DNA from: Melampsora larici-populina 98AG31
Taxonomy: Eukaryota > Basidiomycota > Pucciniomycetes > Pucciniales > Melampsoraceae
Direction of reading: 5' to 3'
Length of the DNA: 20,961 nt
Assembly (NCBI RefSeq): GCF_000204055.1
Contig: NW_006768774.1
Span: 354,720-375,680 of the forward strand
Position 1 is the first letter of the stretch. Each line of letters starts with the position of its first letter. Below the pieces are notes generated by a model. The model did no database searches and was not told the DNA's origin. It was given only the letters and a program-made list of their open reading frames with translations. The translations under genes and the position numbers were made by a program. Shown piece by piece: positions 1 through 7,863 of this stretch.

Positions 1-111
1 GGGGCCTTGGGAGATGCTGAGGCAGTTGGAGATGTGATGGAGGTACCTGAGATGGATGATGATGATGATGAGGAGGAGGAGGAGGAGGAAGCTGAAGAAG
101 AAAATTTGTGA
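1..111 (+). CDS. C-terminal tail of an unidentified acidic protein (5' partial)
   Basis: Frame 1 is open from the window edge to TGA at 109-111. The last 36 residues end in a run of Asp then Glu encoded by GAT and GAG repeats (about 52-100). Highly acidic C-termini of this kind are common on fungal nuclear and transposon proteins; the KDZ transposase tail at 10586 has one too, but the sequences do not match well enough to call them related. No domain is visible because only the tail lies in the window, so the function is unknown. The trinucleotide runs could also be simple repeat in a non-coding context, which keeps confidence modest. Confidence 0.4.
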   Translation, partial: GALGDAEAVGDVMEVPEMDDDDDEEEEEEEAEEENL

Positions 112-758
112 TACATGTTGTTTACAGCTTTGATATGTATGCCTCGCAATGACACATCTGTTTTCTGGTGTGTCACAACTATGTGTCACACTGCACAACT
201 ATCTGTCACTGTGACACACCATTGTGGCATTGTGACACAGCATTGTGACATTGTGACACATAGTGTTGTTGTGTGACACAAGATTGTGTCATTGTGACAC
301 ATAGCTGTGCGGTGTGACACAAGATTGTGCCTAGCCGTGACACTAGATTGCATTTCCATGCCACACTAGGACCATTTAATCACATGTATGTAGCCATGTG
401 CCACATAGGTTGCTTGTATTATACACAAGCACACATATGTGTCATACAGCTCTGCTTGCGTGTCACCCAAGCACACATGTGTGTTTGTGTGACACACATG
501 TGTGCTCACGTGACAGACCTGAACACCTGATGCGGATTTCTTGTATATTTGCACATCAGTTTTTTCTTACGTGCTACCACCAGTTGAACATATACCCTTG
601 TAGGCCCAGCTAGACAAATGGGGCTTTATGTAGCTCGCCAAAATACTCAAGAATGAAATGTAAATAACACAGAATCTTCATTCACATAACAATATACTTT
701 GCAAAATAAAATGAAAAATACAAGACAAGATATTCATTATCAACGTCTGTCTTAATAT
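112..758. repeat. Non-coding stretch dense in TGTGACAC / GTGTCACA words
   Basis: From about 168 to 515 the octamer TGTGACAC or its reverse complement (often with a flanking A or T) occurs roughly a dozen times in both orientations, at irregular spacing, with degenerate TGTGGCA and GCCACA versions. It is not a tandem array. Open frames here are artefacts of the repeated word (Cys/His/Val/Thr-rich in every frame). From about 620 to 758 the sequence is A/T rich and is probably the 3' flank of the minus-strand gene that ends at 759. No gene is supported. Confidence 0.6.
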
Positions 759-2581
759 TTAGCCTTCCTCCTCACCCTCTTCTCCTAGGCCAGATTGATC
801 CTCCGGAATAGATTCAGAGGGAGAGGTAGGTTCTTCTGACTCAGCTTTGACTACTTTGACTACTTTGTAATTTCCATCCAGTATATCTTGGGTCCAAAGT
901 TTGTATGTGGCAAGTGACATCTTCTCAAAAGGTTTCTTGAGAATATCATCAGTCATTTTGCTCTCAAGGGTCCTCTCTACTTTGAGTCTTACATCACCTG
1001 AGAATGAACGTGCAGCAATAGTTAGGTGTGAATTTGAAGTCTTTGGATGACAATCCCGCATTGTCAAGTGAGGTCAACAGTAATACAACGAGAGGGATGA
1101 AAAGCCCCTTCCTCCCCTATAAGCATAGTTCTCAATATAAGGATCATTACACAAGGCCATTTAGGGTAGAAGTCAGGCGCATCTTGATGAGGTCACTAGA
1201 TTGTGGGGTCTTCTTTTCAATTACTGTAGGTTTCTCGGCCTTGATTGTCTCCCGAACAAAAATTTCCAGAAGGTGTTTTTGACCGGAAATATGAAGCCAA
1301 TCTTCACATGATGAGGTTTCATTCTCCCAGTGGGCCTTGTCATTGCGGGTTTGAGGGTTCCATGAGCAAGCCATGAGGTGGTACTGAACTCCATAGCGAA
1401 TGTTGATAGTTTGTAACTTGAAAAGTTGAGAAATTGATGTTGATTAGCAAAGAATTGAAGTTTATCGTCTGAATAGGAATGAATAGAATGAAATACAAGG
1501 ACTTACATCATTGTCAATGCGGTCAATCGCCTTGATGCCTTTGTTTTGATTTTTAGTTGGAAGATCAGGCCCAAACTTTCCCTTTCCCAAGTCTTTCGCA
1601 ACCCGGTCAAGATTGATATTCTCCTTGAAAATTGGTAAGTATTTAGTGACCTCTTCACCGGTCAGTGTAGCTGAGCCTGCCTCTTCAGGAAGTGGGTTTC
1701 CGCAGGCAAGGTTTCCAAGTTTATAGAAGATATCTTTGTTGTAGATATCCTTGCAGTCGGATGATAAATTAGTCCAAAAATATCCAAGGTGCTGGTTACG
1801 GTCACCAAAATCCTCAGATTGGTTTCGGGGTGGCACTTAGGAGGAAGAGTGGATTAGTTAGTTGTGTGGCACGTGAGTCTGAATGAGTAATGACTTACTT
1901 TGTGTACAAGTCGTACTCTCCAGGCTGTACTTCAGGAAAGCTTGATATATTGATCTTTTTGTACGTACACTTGCTTCATGCCTAGGAAAAAGAGCTTGCA
2001 TTAGTTGTATGAGCAAATGATGTTCAAGGATACCTCACCCACAGGAACTCGTTGACTGTGTTCTCACTACAGTGTGCCATCAATGCAAACAATTTTTTCA
2101 TACGTCGGTACCACATTTGAACATTTTTGAGCTCGGTTTGGATGTTAGTTGGGATCCGATTTGAAGTTTTGCGGTCTTTGTCTGCAAGCAATTCATCAAT
2201 GGCAGCTTCATCGAGATCACACTCTTCGTAGTTCTGCAGAGTGACACGGTGGGGATCAATATCAGAAGGATTCTGGGGTTTGTCGAAGCGGCTGGGTTTG
2301 ATAGGTAGGTCGATTTGTTTTTTCCGAGTGATTCGAGTACGTTTGATGGGAGGGGTTTTGGGTTGTTTGTCTTCCTCATTGTCCTCCTGATCGACTTCAT
2401 CTTCATCTTCATCATCTTCCTCTTCATCAGCATCAGAGTCATCACTGGAAAGCCTTGAAATGGCTGGGCCTGTGGTTTTCTTTTGGGTTAATCGTTTGGA
2501 AGTGCGGTGTTGAGTCGGTTTGGGTTGAGTTTTGGCAGCAGGAGATGCTAAAGTGCGTTTGCGGGTCCCACGAGTTGGCAT
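759..2581 (-). CDS. Five-exon hypothetical protein, about 501 aa
   Basis: My model is complement(join(759..1040,1153..1416,1507..1835,1899..1981,2034..2581)), total 1506 nt including the stop. The start is ATG at 2581, the only good Met before the long first exon. Introns 1-3 (2033-1982, 1898-1836, 1506-1417) have GT...AG ends, and CTAAT-type branch sites are visible. The last intron (1152-1041) has a weaker GTGTAA donor and is the least certain. Residues 1-45 are Lys/Arg/Thr rich. A Ser/Asp/Glu-rich acidic block follows (about 45-70), then a second basic patch (about 75-95), suggesting nuclear localisation. The middle and end are globular-looking, with motifs such as KLGNLACG, GKGKFGPDLPTK and YHLMACSWN, and the C-terminus is acidic. 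No stop or frameshift is needed, unlike its neighbours. I do not recognise the family; it may be a host gene or transposon cargo. Confidence 0.6.
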
Positions 2582-3167
2582 TTTATAGGATGAATGTTTG
2601 GTGAGAGTCTGTAGGGACGATGAGTGATGTTGATGGGATCGATCGAGGGTTTTTAGTGTTTGAAAGTTAAGAGAAAGTTAAGTTTTGGGTTGTGTGGGTG
2701 TTTGACTTGTTTGAGTGAACTGAAACACACGTAGATGTTATTGTACACATGTAGATAGATGTTGTACTTAGGTTGGAATTAGGCTTTGGTGGCCGACGTA
2801 ACAGTGTCAGTCATGTATGTAGCTGGCGCATGGTGTGCGGTTGTGTATAGATGTTGTGAGAGGTGTGTGTGGTTGATGTGTATGATGTCATGAAGATGAA
2901 GTGTAGACCGGTATCTTGGGCCAAAGTAGCAAATGTGTCACATTTGTGTCACAGTGCTATGAGAAAGTGTGGCACACGTGTGTGCCATGTGTGGTATGTG
3001 TGAGCAGTGATCCTTGTGTCCCTTTGGGGTTTATGACATTTTTATGTGGCACAGTTGGGTGGAAACACAACAATAGGCCTCTTGGTATGTGTAGTTCCAG
3101 TGTGCGTTTAAGTTCTGAGCCTTGTTCAGCAAGGAGGATTGAACTTGTACCGCTGCGAGGGTGGCTT

Positions 3168-3199
3168 CAGATGCATCTGAGACATCTCAAATGCATCTG
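3168..3199. repeat. 32-bp near-perfect palindrome
   Basis: The left half starts CAGATGCATCTGAGA and the right half ends TCTCAAATGCATCTG, so the whole can pair with itself with only about two mismatched pairs. The left core CAGATGCATCTG is itself a perfect 12-bp palindrome. It could be a dimeric protein-binding site or a cruciform; its role is unknown. Confidence 0.6.
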
Positions 3200-3269
3200 C
3201 CGCTTGTATACGGAGCCGCTCCGAGGATACGGTACACGTTTTCCTCGGTACGGGTCCAAAGTACTGAGG

Positions 3270-3390
3270 TTTACGAGGTGTACCTCTGATCAGGATATTG
3301 TGATAGATGGTGCGAAAGATGGAAATGATACGGATGGAGAAGTTAGTCATCCTGAAGAAGAAGAGGTCAGCGTATACATTGTCCATGCGT
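3270..3390 (+). other. Possible upstream exon of the OTU gene (weak)
   Basis: A short open stretch encodes an acidic segment (DGAKDGNDTDGEVSHPEEEE) and ends at a GTAAGA donor-like site (3391). Once the gypsy element and one CCTCT copy are removed, the next AG (…AACGAG at 9505-9510) would restore the frame of the OTU gene in matching phase 2, giving an intron of about 73 nt. This is inference: the branch site is not convincing, and the frame upstream of 3270 looks non-coding. Confidence 0.25.
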
Positions 3391-3440
3391 AAGACCAAAC
3401 ACTCACATTACTTGATTCTTTACGTGTCTACACAAATCAA

Positions 3441-3445
3441 CCTCT
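3441..3445. other. 5-bp target-site duplication, left copy (CCTCT)
   Basis: CCTCT lies immediately outside the left LTR and matches 9488-9492 outside the right LTR. Five bases is the usual duplication for Ty3/gypsy integrases. The match confirms that the element is one insertion with both ends intact. Confidence 0.9.
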
Positions 3446-3615
3446 TGTAAGGACCAGACTCGTAGGAGATGCAAGAGAGACGCCAATGGGTGTTCTGGTG
3501 AACTAGTTAGATTGCTAAGTGAGGAGCAAAGTAAGTGCTCCTCTCAGTACATGAAGTATAGACAGTACAGTATAAGCATATCAAGGTTAAGCCTTATGAC
3601 GTTAGGGTCATAACA
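3446..3615 (-). repeat. 3' LTR of the gypsy element (170 bp)
   Basis: On the plus strand it starts TGTAAGGACC and ends GGTCATAACA, so the LTR has TG...CA ends with an imperfect terminal inverted repeat (TGTAAGGACC / TGTTATGACC). It matches 9318-9487 without gaps. The three differences are ACTCGT/ACTTGT, GACGTT/GATGTT and TTAGGG/TTAAGG; the first two are C-to-T at CpG. Confidence 0.93.
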
Positions 3616-3630
3616 CCACTCCCCCCTTTA
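3616..3630 (-). other. Polypurine tract of the gypsy element
   Basis: On the minus strand the 15 bases directly before the 3' LTR read TAAAGGGGGGAGTGG. This is the expected position and composition for the plus-strand DNA primer used in LTR-retrotransposon replication. Confidence 0.8.
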
Positions 3631-3712
3631 TGACTCAACCTCCTCTTGCAGGTTAGCATCTTCCCACGGGTTAGCATTAAAAAACCCCTTGGGGAAAAAG
3701 CTTTAACCCTCA

Positions 3713-3880
3713 CTACTTCCTTCTTGTCCTAGTGTACCTTAGTTCAGCCTGAGGATATTTTTTCTCAAATTCTTTTACTAATTCTTGAGAGTTTTGAAGG
3801 TTGCTTGCTGGTTGCAACGAGTCATGTTCTTCTCCATACCCTTTCCAATTAATTAAATACTCAATCTTTTTTCCTTTTTT
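3713..3880 (-). pseudogene. Chromodomain at the C-terminus of gypsy integrase, out of frame with pol
   Basis: Read in the frame -1 to the upstream pol ORF, the minus strand encodes IEYLINWKGYG...HDSLQPASNLQ followed by an ELVKEFE helix, stopping at TAG (3713-3715). The YLINWKGY and W/DSLQPASNL pattern is a chromodomain core, which in chromoviruses directs integration to chromatin marks; the preceding strand EFEVNEIL lies at the end of the upstream ORF. The break falls at two A6 runs (plus 3867-3872 and 3875-3880). The first shift point reads A AAA AAG in phase, so either a one-base indel or -1 ribosomal slippage could join the parts. Confidence 0.75.
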
Positions 3881-5892
3881 CTTTTGTTGAGTATTTCATT
3901 AACTTCAAATTCTTCACTGTCATTGATTATTATTTCTGGTGCTGGCTGTATGTCTTGACCTTCTATCTTGCTTTTCTTAAATTGACGTAATAGATTAACA
4001 TGAAAGACTGGATGAATTTTGGACATTGACTTGGGTAGTTGGAGTCTATAAGCATTAGTCGACACACAATCTGTAATTTTAAATGGACCTAGCCAACGAT
4101 GAGAAAACTTAGCAGTGGGTCTCGAGATTGATACATGTTTTCCATTTAACCATACTTCATCTCCTTTCTTCCACGACGGTGTTTCTCTTGCCTTTCTATC
4201 ATGCTGACGTTTCATTTCTTCTTGCGTTAAATTCATGGTATTTTTCAGTTCTTGTTGTACTTTATTAATTTGCTGCATGCGTTGTTCCACTAAAGGTAGG
4301 CATTGTTCACTTGCTGGTATGTCTGTGAAATTTACATTGAAACCATAGTTAGCTTTGAATGGGGAAACTCCTATTGCTACATGTTCATTGTTATTATACA
4401 AGAATTCAGCAAAAGGTAGTAAATCAAACCAATCATCCTGCTTGTAAGTAGTGAAGTGTCGGATAAATAATTCTACAGCTTTGTTTGTGATCTCAGATTG
4501 TCCGTCCGTCTGTGGATGATATGCAGTCAAGGATTGAGTCTTGATTCCCAGTCTTTTGTGGAAGTCCTTGGTGACTCGAGAAATAAATATATTTCCTCTG
4601 TCTGACGTGATTGACGGCGGAGTTCCATGCAATCTCCAAACCTCTTTGATCATAACTTTTGCCAATTTGTCGGAGCTCATGCTTTTCTCACAAGCTATAA
4701 AATGGGCCATCTTTGTTAGCCTGTCGACAACTGTAAGAATACTATCATACCCCTCCGATTCTGGTAAATCCGTTATAAGATCGTAACAAACATCAAGCCA
4801 GGGTCCTTCGGGGATTGGAAGTGGTTGTAATGAACCATGCGGATTCTCCGTTCTTGCCTTCACTCGTTGGCACGATTGGCACCCGTCAACATAGCTGTTT
4901 ACGAAGGCCTTCATCAAGGGCCAATGATAGGCTCGTTTGATTAGCGCTAACGTCCGCATTCTTCCCGGGTGTCCAGCCAGTTTGCTATCGTGCCTAGAAC
5001 GAAGGATATGCACTTTCAGATCAGTATTCCGTGGAACTACTAGTTTGTTCCTGAAATATAATAGTCCGTCTACCACCTGATAACCTTTCAAGTGTTTCAC
5101 ATTTGGCATTTCCTTGCATAGTTCCATGATTTGTTTGATGTGTTTGCCTTCATCATTTCTTTCTCTAATCAGTTTAATTATTTCTGAGTCATTCAAAATT
5201 CCACAACCTTCATTAGTCTCACTGTTGATTTCTTCGTTTTCAATGATGTCACTTTGATCTTCTACAAATTGCTCTTCATTTTTGAACCACATATCAGCAA
5301 TTTCCAATTCATCTAGGAATGCATCAGCCGGTAAGTTTTCTGGTTTGAGCATTTGTCCAAAAGTGAGTTTTGTGCCGTCCTTCGGAATAAAGTCAGGCCT
5401 TTGTGATAGAGCATCTGGCTTTGTTGAATGCTTCCCAGGCCGGAATCTAATATCGAAATCGAAAGTTCCTAATGTTTTGGCCCATCGTGCCTGCCTCCGT
5501 GTCAGTTCTTTGGTTGTCAACAGGGATTGAAGATTCTTATGGTCAGTGTATACAATTATGTTGAGACGGTTGGGGTTGCCCTCAAGATACTGTCTCCATT
5601 CTTTGAACGCCGCTACAACAGCCAATAGTTCTTTATCAAAAATTTCATAATTGCGCTCCGCCTGAATTAATGACCGGGATAAGTAAGCAATGGGATGTAA
5701 CTCGCCGTTGTCATCTGATACTTGTGATAACACCGCTCCTAAGGCATAGTCCAAACAGTCGCATTCAAGCACGAACGGCTTGTAAGGATCAGCAATTTTA
5801 AGCACTGGTGCAGTCGCAAAAGCCGTCTTTAGTGTTTTGAAAGCTCTATGCCTTTTGTCATTCCAGTTGAAGTCAACATCTTTCTTTGTCAA
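3853..5892 (-). CDS. Gypsy pol: RNase H and integrase (679 codons, continuation of pol)
   Basis: Continues the RT frame after an in-frame TGA at 5935. Residues about 20-165 are RNase H: FVLECDCLDYALGAVLSQ, EIFDKELLAVV and VYTDHKNL supply the acidic residues, ending at GKHSTKPDALSQRPDF. Residues about 285-345 hold the integrase zinc finger (H-x-H, then C-x2-C in GCQSCQRVKA). The catalytic core follows, with Asp in the VCYDLITDLPES region, Asp in PSITSDRGNIF and Glu in TDGQSEITNKAVE. The C-terminal GPF/Y-like segment includes RWLGPFKITDCVS and KIHPVFHVNLLRQF. The ORF then ends early in an A-rich tract, and the chromodomain lies in the next frame. Enzymatic residues look intact in this half. The protein would act on element cDNA in the nucleus. 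Confidence 0.9.
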   Translation of the reverse strand: MTKKDVDFNWNDKRHRAFKTLKTAFATAPVLKIADPYKPFVLECDCLDYALGAVLSQVSDDNGELHPIAYLSRSLIQAERNYEIFDKELLAVVAAFKEWRQYLEGNPNRLNIIVYTDHKNLQSLLTTKELTRRQARWAKTLGTFDFDIRFRPGKHSTKPDALSQRPDFIPKDGTKLTFGQMLKPENLPADAFLDELEIADMWFKNEEQFVEDQSDIIENEEINSETNEGCGILNDSEIIKLIRERNDEGKHIKQIMELCKEMPNVKHLKGYQVVDGLLYFRNKLVVPRNTDLKVHILRSRHDSKLAGHPGRMRTLALIKRAYHWPLMKAFVNSYVDGCQSCQRVKARTENPHGSLQPLPIPEGPWLDVCYDLITDLPESEGYDSILTVVDRLTKMAHFIACEKSMSSDKLAKVMIKEVWRLHGTPPSITSDRGNIFISRVTKDFHKRLGIKTQSLTAYHPQTDGQSEITNKAVELFIRHFTTYKQDDWFDLLPFAEFLYNNNEHVAIGVSPFKANYGFNVNFTDIPASEQCLPLVEQRMQQINKVQQELKNTMNLTQEEMKRQHDRKARETPSWKKGDEVWLNGKHVSISRPTAKFSHRWLGPFKITDCVSTNAYRLQLPKSMSKIHPVFHVNLLRQFKKSKIEGQDIQPAPEIIINDSEEFEVNEILNKRKKEKRLSI

Positions 5893-5934
5893 TTCATGTA
5901 GTGGTCGGGCAATTTTAGAAAAGTGATTGATAAA

Positions 5935-6366
5935 TCAACAATAAAAGTTTGCGAAGCCTAGAAATGTTTGCGTTTCCAATACGTTCTTTGGCGTTGGCCA
6001 ATATTTTTCCGCACTGACTTTACTGGAGTCCATCTTGATTTGATTTTTTGAAATTACTAATCCTAAATACAATATTTCTTTCTTTGAGAACTTGCACTTC
6101 TCAGGTTTCAACCATACATTTTGCTTTCTCAGTATTCCAAGAACTTCTTTTACTACAGCCTTGTGATCTATTCCAGGACCTGTATATATGAGTATATCGT
6201 CTTGATAGGCAGCCACGTCTCTTCCAATATGACCTTTTAATATATCTTGTATAAAATATTGAAAAAAACCGGGGGCTCCTGTTGGTCCAATTAAAGGCAT
6301 AGTAAGCGGTGCAAACTGGCCAGCTTTACAGATGAATGCTAATTTTGCTTCGTCGCCTTCTCTGAC
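5935..6366 (-). pseudogene. Gypsy pol: reverse transcriptase palm/thumb segment
   Basis: This is the same frame as the ORFs on both sides, bounded by TGA at 6367-6369 and TGA at 5935-5937. It contains KLAFICKAGQFAPLTMP and GPTGAPGFFQYFIQDIL, then the catalytic box AAYQDDILIYTG (YQDD at complement 6196-6207), then KCKFSKKEILYLGLVIS. The two catalytic Asp are present, but the residue before them is Gln, where Ty3/gypsy elements usually have a hydrophobic residue. The last codons TGT TGA stand where the family normally has two Arg before FI (…FANFY-RR-FINHF), consistent with two CGN-to-TGN changes. Confidence 0.85.
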
Positions 6367-7170
6367 TCAAAGGTTGTTATATCCATTGCGCATGTTGAGA
6401 CTTGTAAACTCTTCTGCATTCAACAAACTATCAATAAGTTCCATGGTTAACGGTAAGGGATATTTGTTCTTGATGGTGACCGCATTCAGTTTTCTGTAAT
6501 CAAAGCAAGGCCTTAAATTACCATCCTTCTTTCCCGTAAACAGTACTGGCGCCGCCCATGGAGAAGTGGTACGCCTGATTGTGCCATTAGCTAAACCTTT
6601 TTCCAACATCTCATTCAGGACCTCTCCTTCTTTCGGTGATAAAGGTATTACTCGACCTACTTGAGGAGTAGCTCCAGGGATTGAATCCACTCTAAAATCA
6701 TAAGGTCTATGAGGTGGTAATACATTGGAGTTTGATTTTTCGAACATATGCAGGTACTTGTGATAATATTCAGGTACAAGATCAGCTGCTGGTTTTGACA
6801 CTGCATCTTTGGTCTGTTCCGCCGCGATCCTTGCTGAGAGATTCCAAGAAGTCTTTGCTGCATCAATCATTGCATTTGTTGGCTGAAGTAGTTGTTTAAA
6901 TTTCTTCATGATTGCTCCAGGTTGTCGTGCAGGCTGTCGTCGACTTTGCGTGAATATCTGTGGTTGAACAAAATGACGCTTGTCGGCTGGTTCTTCATAT
7001 ATCTTATTCAAACAAAGGTTACACATACTCTGCGGGGGTTTAAATAAGTCTTTGCCAGACTTAACCCCCTCGTCATTTTGCCTTGCTTGCCCCATAGGCT
7101 CCAGTTCTTGTTGGGTCATTGAGGTTTTGATCAATCGGCGTTGACAAAGCTGTATCATTGCTAGCTGCAA
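6367..7170 (-). pseudogene. Gypsy pol: linker and N-terminal half of reverse transcriptase
   Basis: The open frame has no ATG at its start (TTG at 7170); it continues pol after a frame change relative to the protease. The first 100 residues are linker, including a DEGVKSGKDLFKPPQ segment that resembles an upstream one. From about residue 130 the RT begins: HRPYDFRVDSIPG, PLSPKEGEVLNEMLEKGLANGTI, RRTTSPWAAPVLFTGKKDG, LRPCFDYRKLNAVTIKNKYPLP, then LNMRNGYNNL and a TGA stop. Motif A has Asn-Met in place of the usual Asp-Leu/Met (SLDLR), so the first catalytic Asp appears lost in this copy. The stop (CTT TGA GTC) stands where Arg is expected. Confidence 0.85.
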
Positions 7171-7863
7171 GTACGTGACTTTCTTGATGTTCCAATCTCG
7201 AGTTTGGCTTTTGTCCTAGTAGGTGTACAAGCTTGCAAGCTGATTCTTCAATTACAGTCGTCTTAGGGTAATCGAACTCACATTGCGGGGGTGTTAATGA
7301 GCACTTAGACTCCACCCCCTCGTCGAAATTGCTAGCTTGCCTTTCCGGCAGTGCCATTGGACTCCATGAGGCGTTTTTCGGTTTTGACGATGCTGCATTT
7401 GCAGCCGCAATGGTTGGGTCTTCATTTCTCAACTTTCCGTTTTTCCAGTCGATGGTTTCGTGATTCTGTTTGATCCATGGCATGCCTAAGATGACGTCGT
7501 ACTTGTCTCTTAGTTCAGTTACAATAAACGTCGTGGGGGTTGTGTTTGTGGAGTTTACGTGAAAATCACCAGTGTGCGTGATTTTTGACTCGTGGCCGCT
7601 AAACCCTGTAACACTTCTGGTTTGGGGTAGTGGCTCAGTTTGAAGGCGATGATGAGCAACAAAGGTCTTACTGATGGCTTCATGCGCGGCACCACTGTCT
7701 TTCAGGGCTCTCGCTATTATTGTTGTGGCACTTTTAACTTCAGATATGGTAACATTTTCGATAATTCAGGTGTCTTTCATTTCAAGTGAATTGATATTAC
7801 TACTATCTAAAGTTAATTCAATACCGCTCGGGGGAGGCACAACTAGCACTCCCAAGCTTCTCC
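7073..7863 (-). pseudogene. Gypsy pol: aspartic protease segment, -1 frame to gag
   Basis: This frame overlaps the end of gag and runs through VLVVPPPSGIELTLDS, a TGA at 7766-7768, then ENVTISEVKSATTIIARALKDSGAAHEAIS. The Asp-Ser-Gly triad of a retropepsin is at complement 7691-7699. The C-terminal part has YDVILGMPWIKQNHETIDW, the usual flap-to-end motif of gypsy proteases (KYDVILGMPW lies at 7510-7478). After that comes a linker with a DEGVESKCSLTPPQ segment. The frame stops at 7073, and the RT continues in another frame, so a small indel probably lies between 7073 and 7170. Confidence 0.78.

Larger units (their letters stand above)
2582..3440. other. Intergenic / leader region, palindromes and GTGTCACA words
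   Basis: The first 120 bases are pyrimidine-rich on the minus strand, as expected for the 5' leader of the gene starting at 2581. From 2930 to 3060 the GTGTCACA / TGTGGCACA words of the 168-515 block reappear (at least six). At 3168-3199 there is a 32-bp near-perfect palindrome built from two AGATGCATCT-like cores, followed by a small inverted repeat CGGAGC-C-GCTCCG near 3214. No confident gene is seen, apart from a possible acidic exon at the end described separately. Confidence 0.5.

Noticed and set aside
327..613. Cys/His-rich open frames on both strands
   Set aside because: They are produced by the TGTGACAC words in every frame, so composition rather than coding explains them.
3661..3712. 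CCCC-TT-GGGG followed by A run as a terminator
   Set aside because: The stem is only four pairs, and hairpin terminators do not apply to a fungal element; it sits in the gypsy 3' untranslated region.
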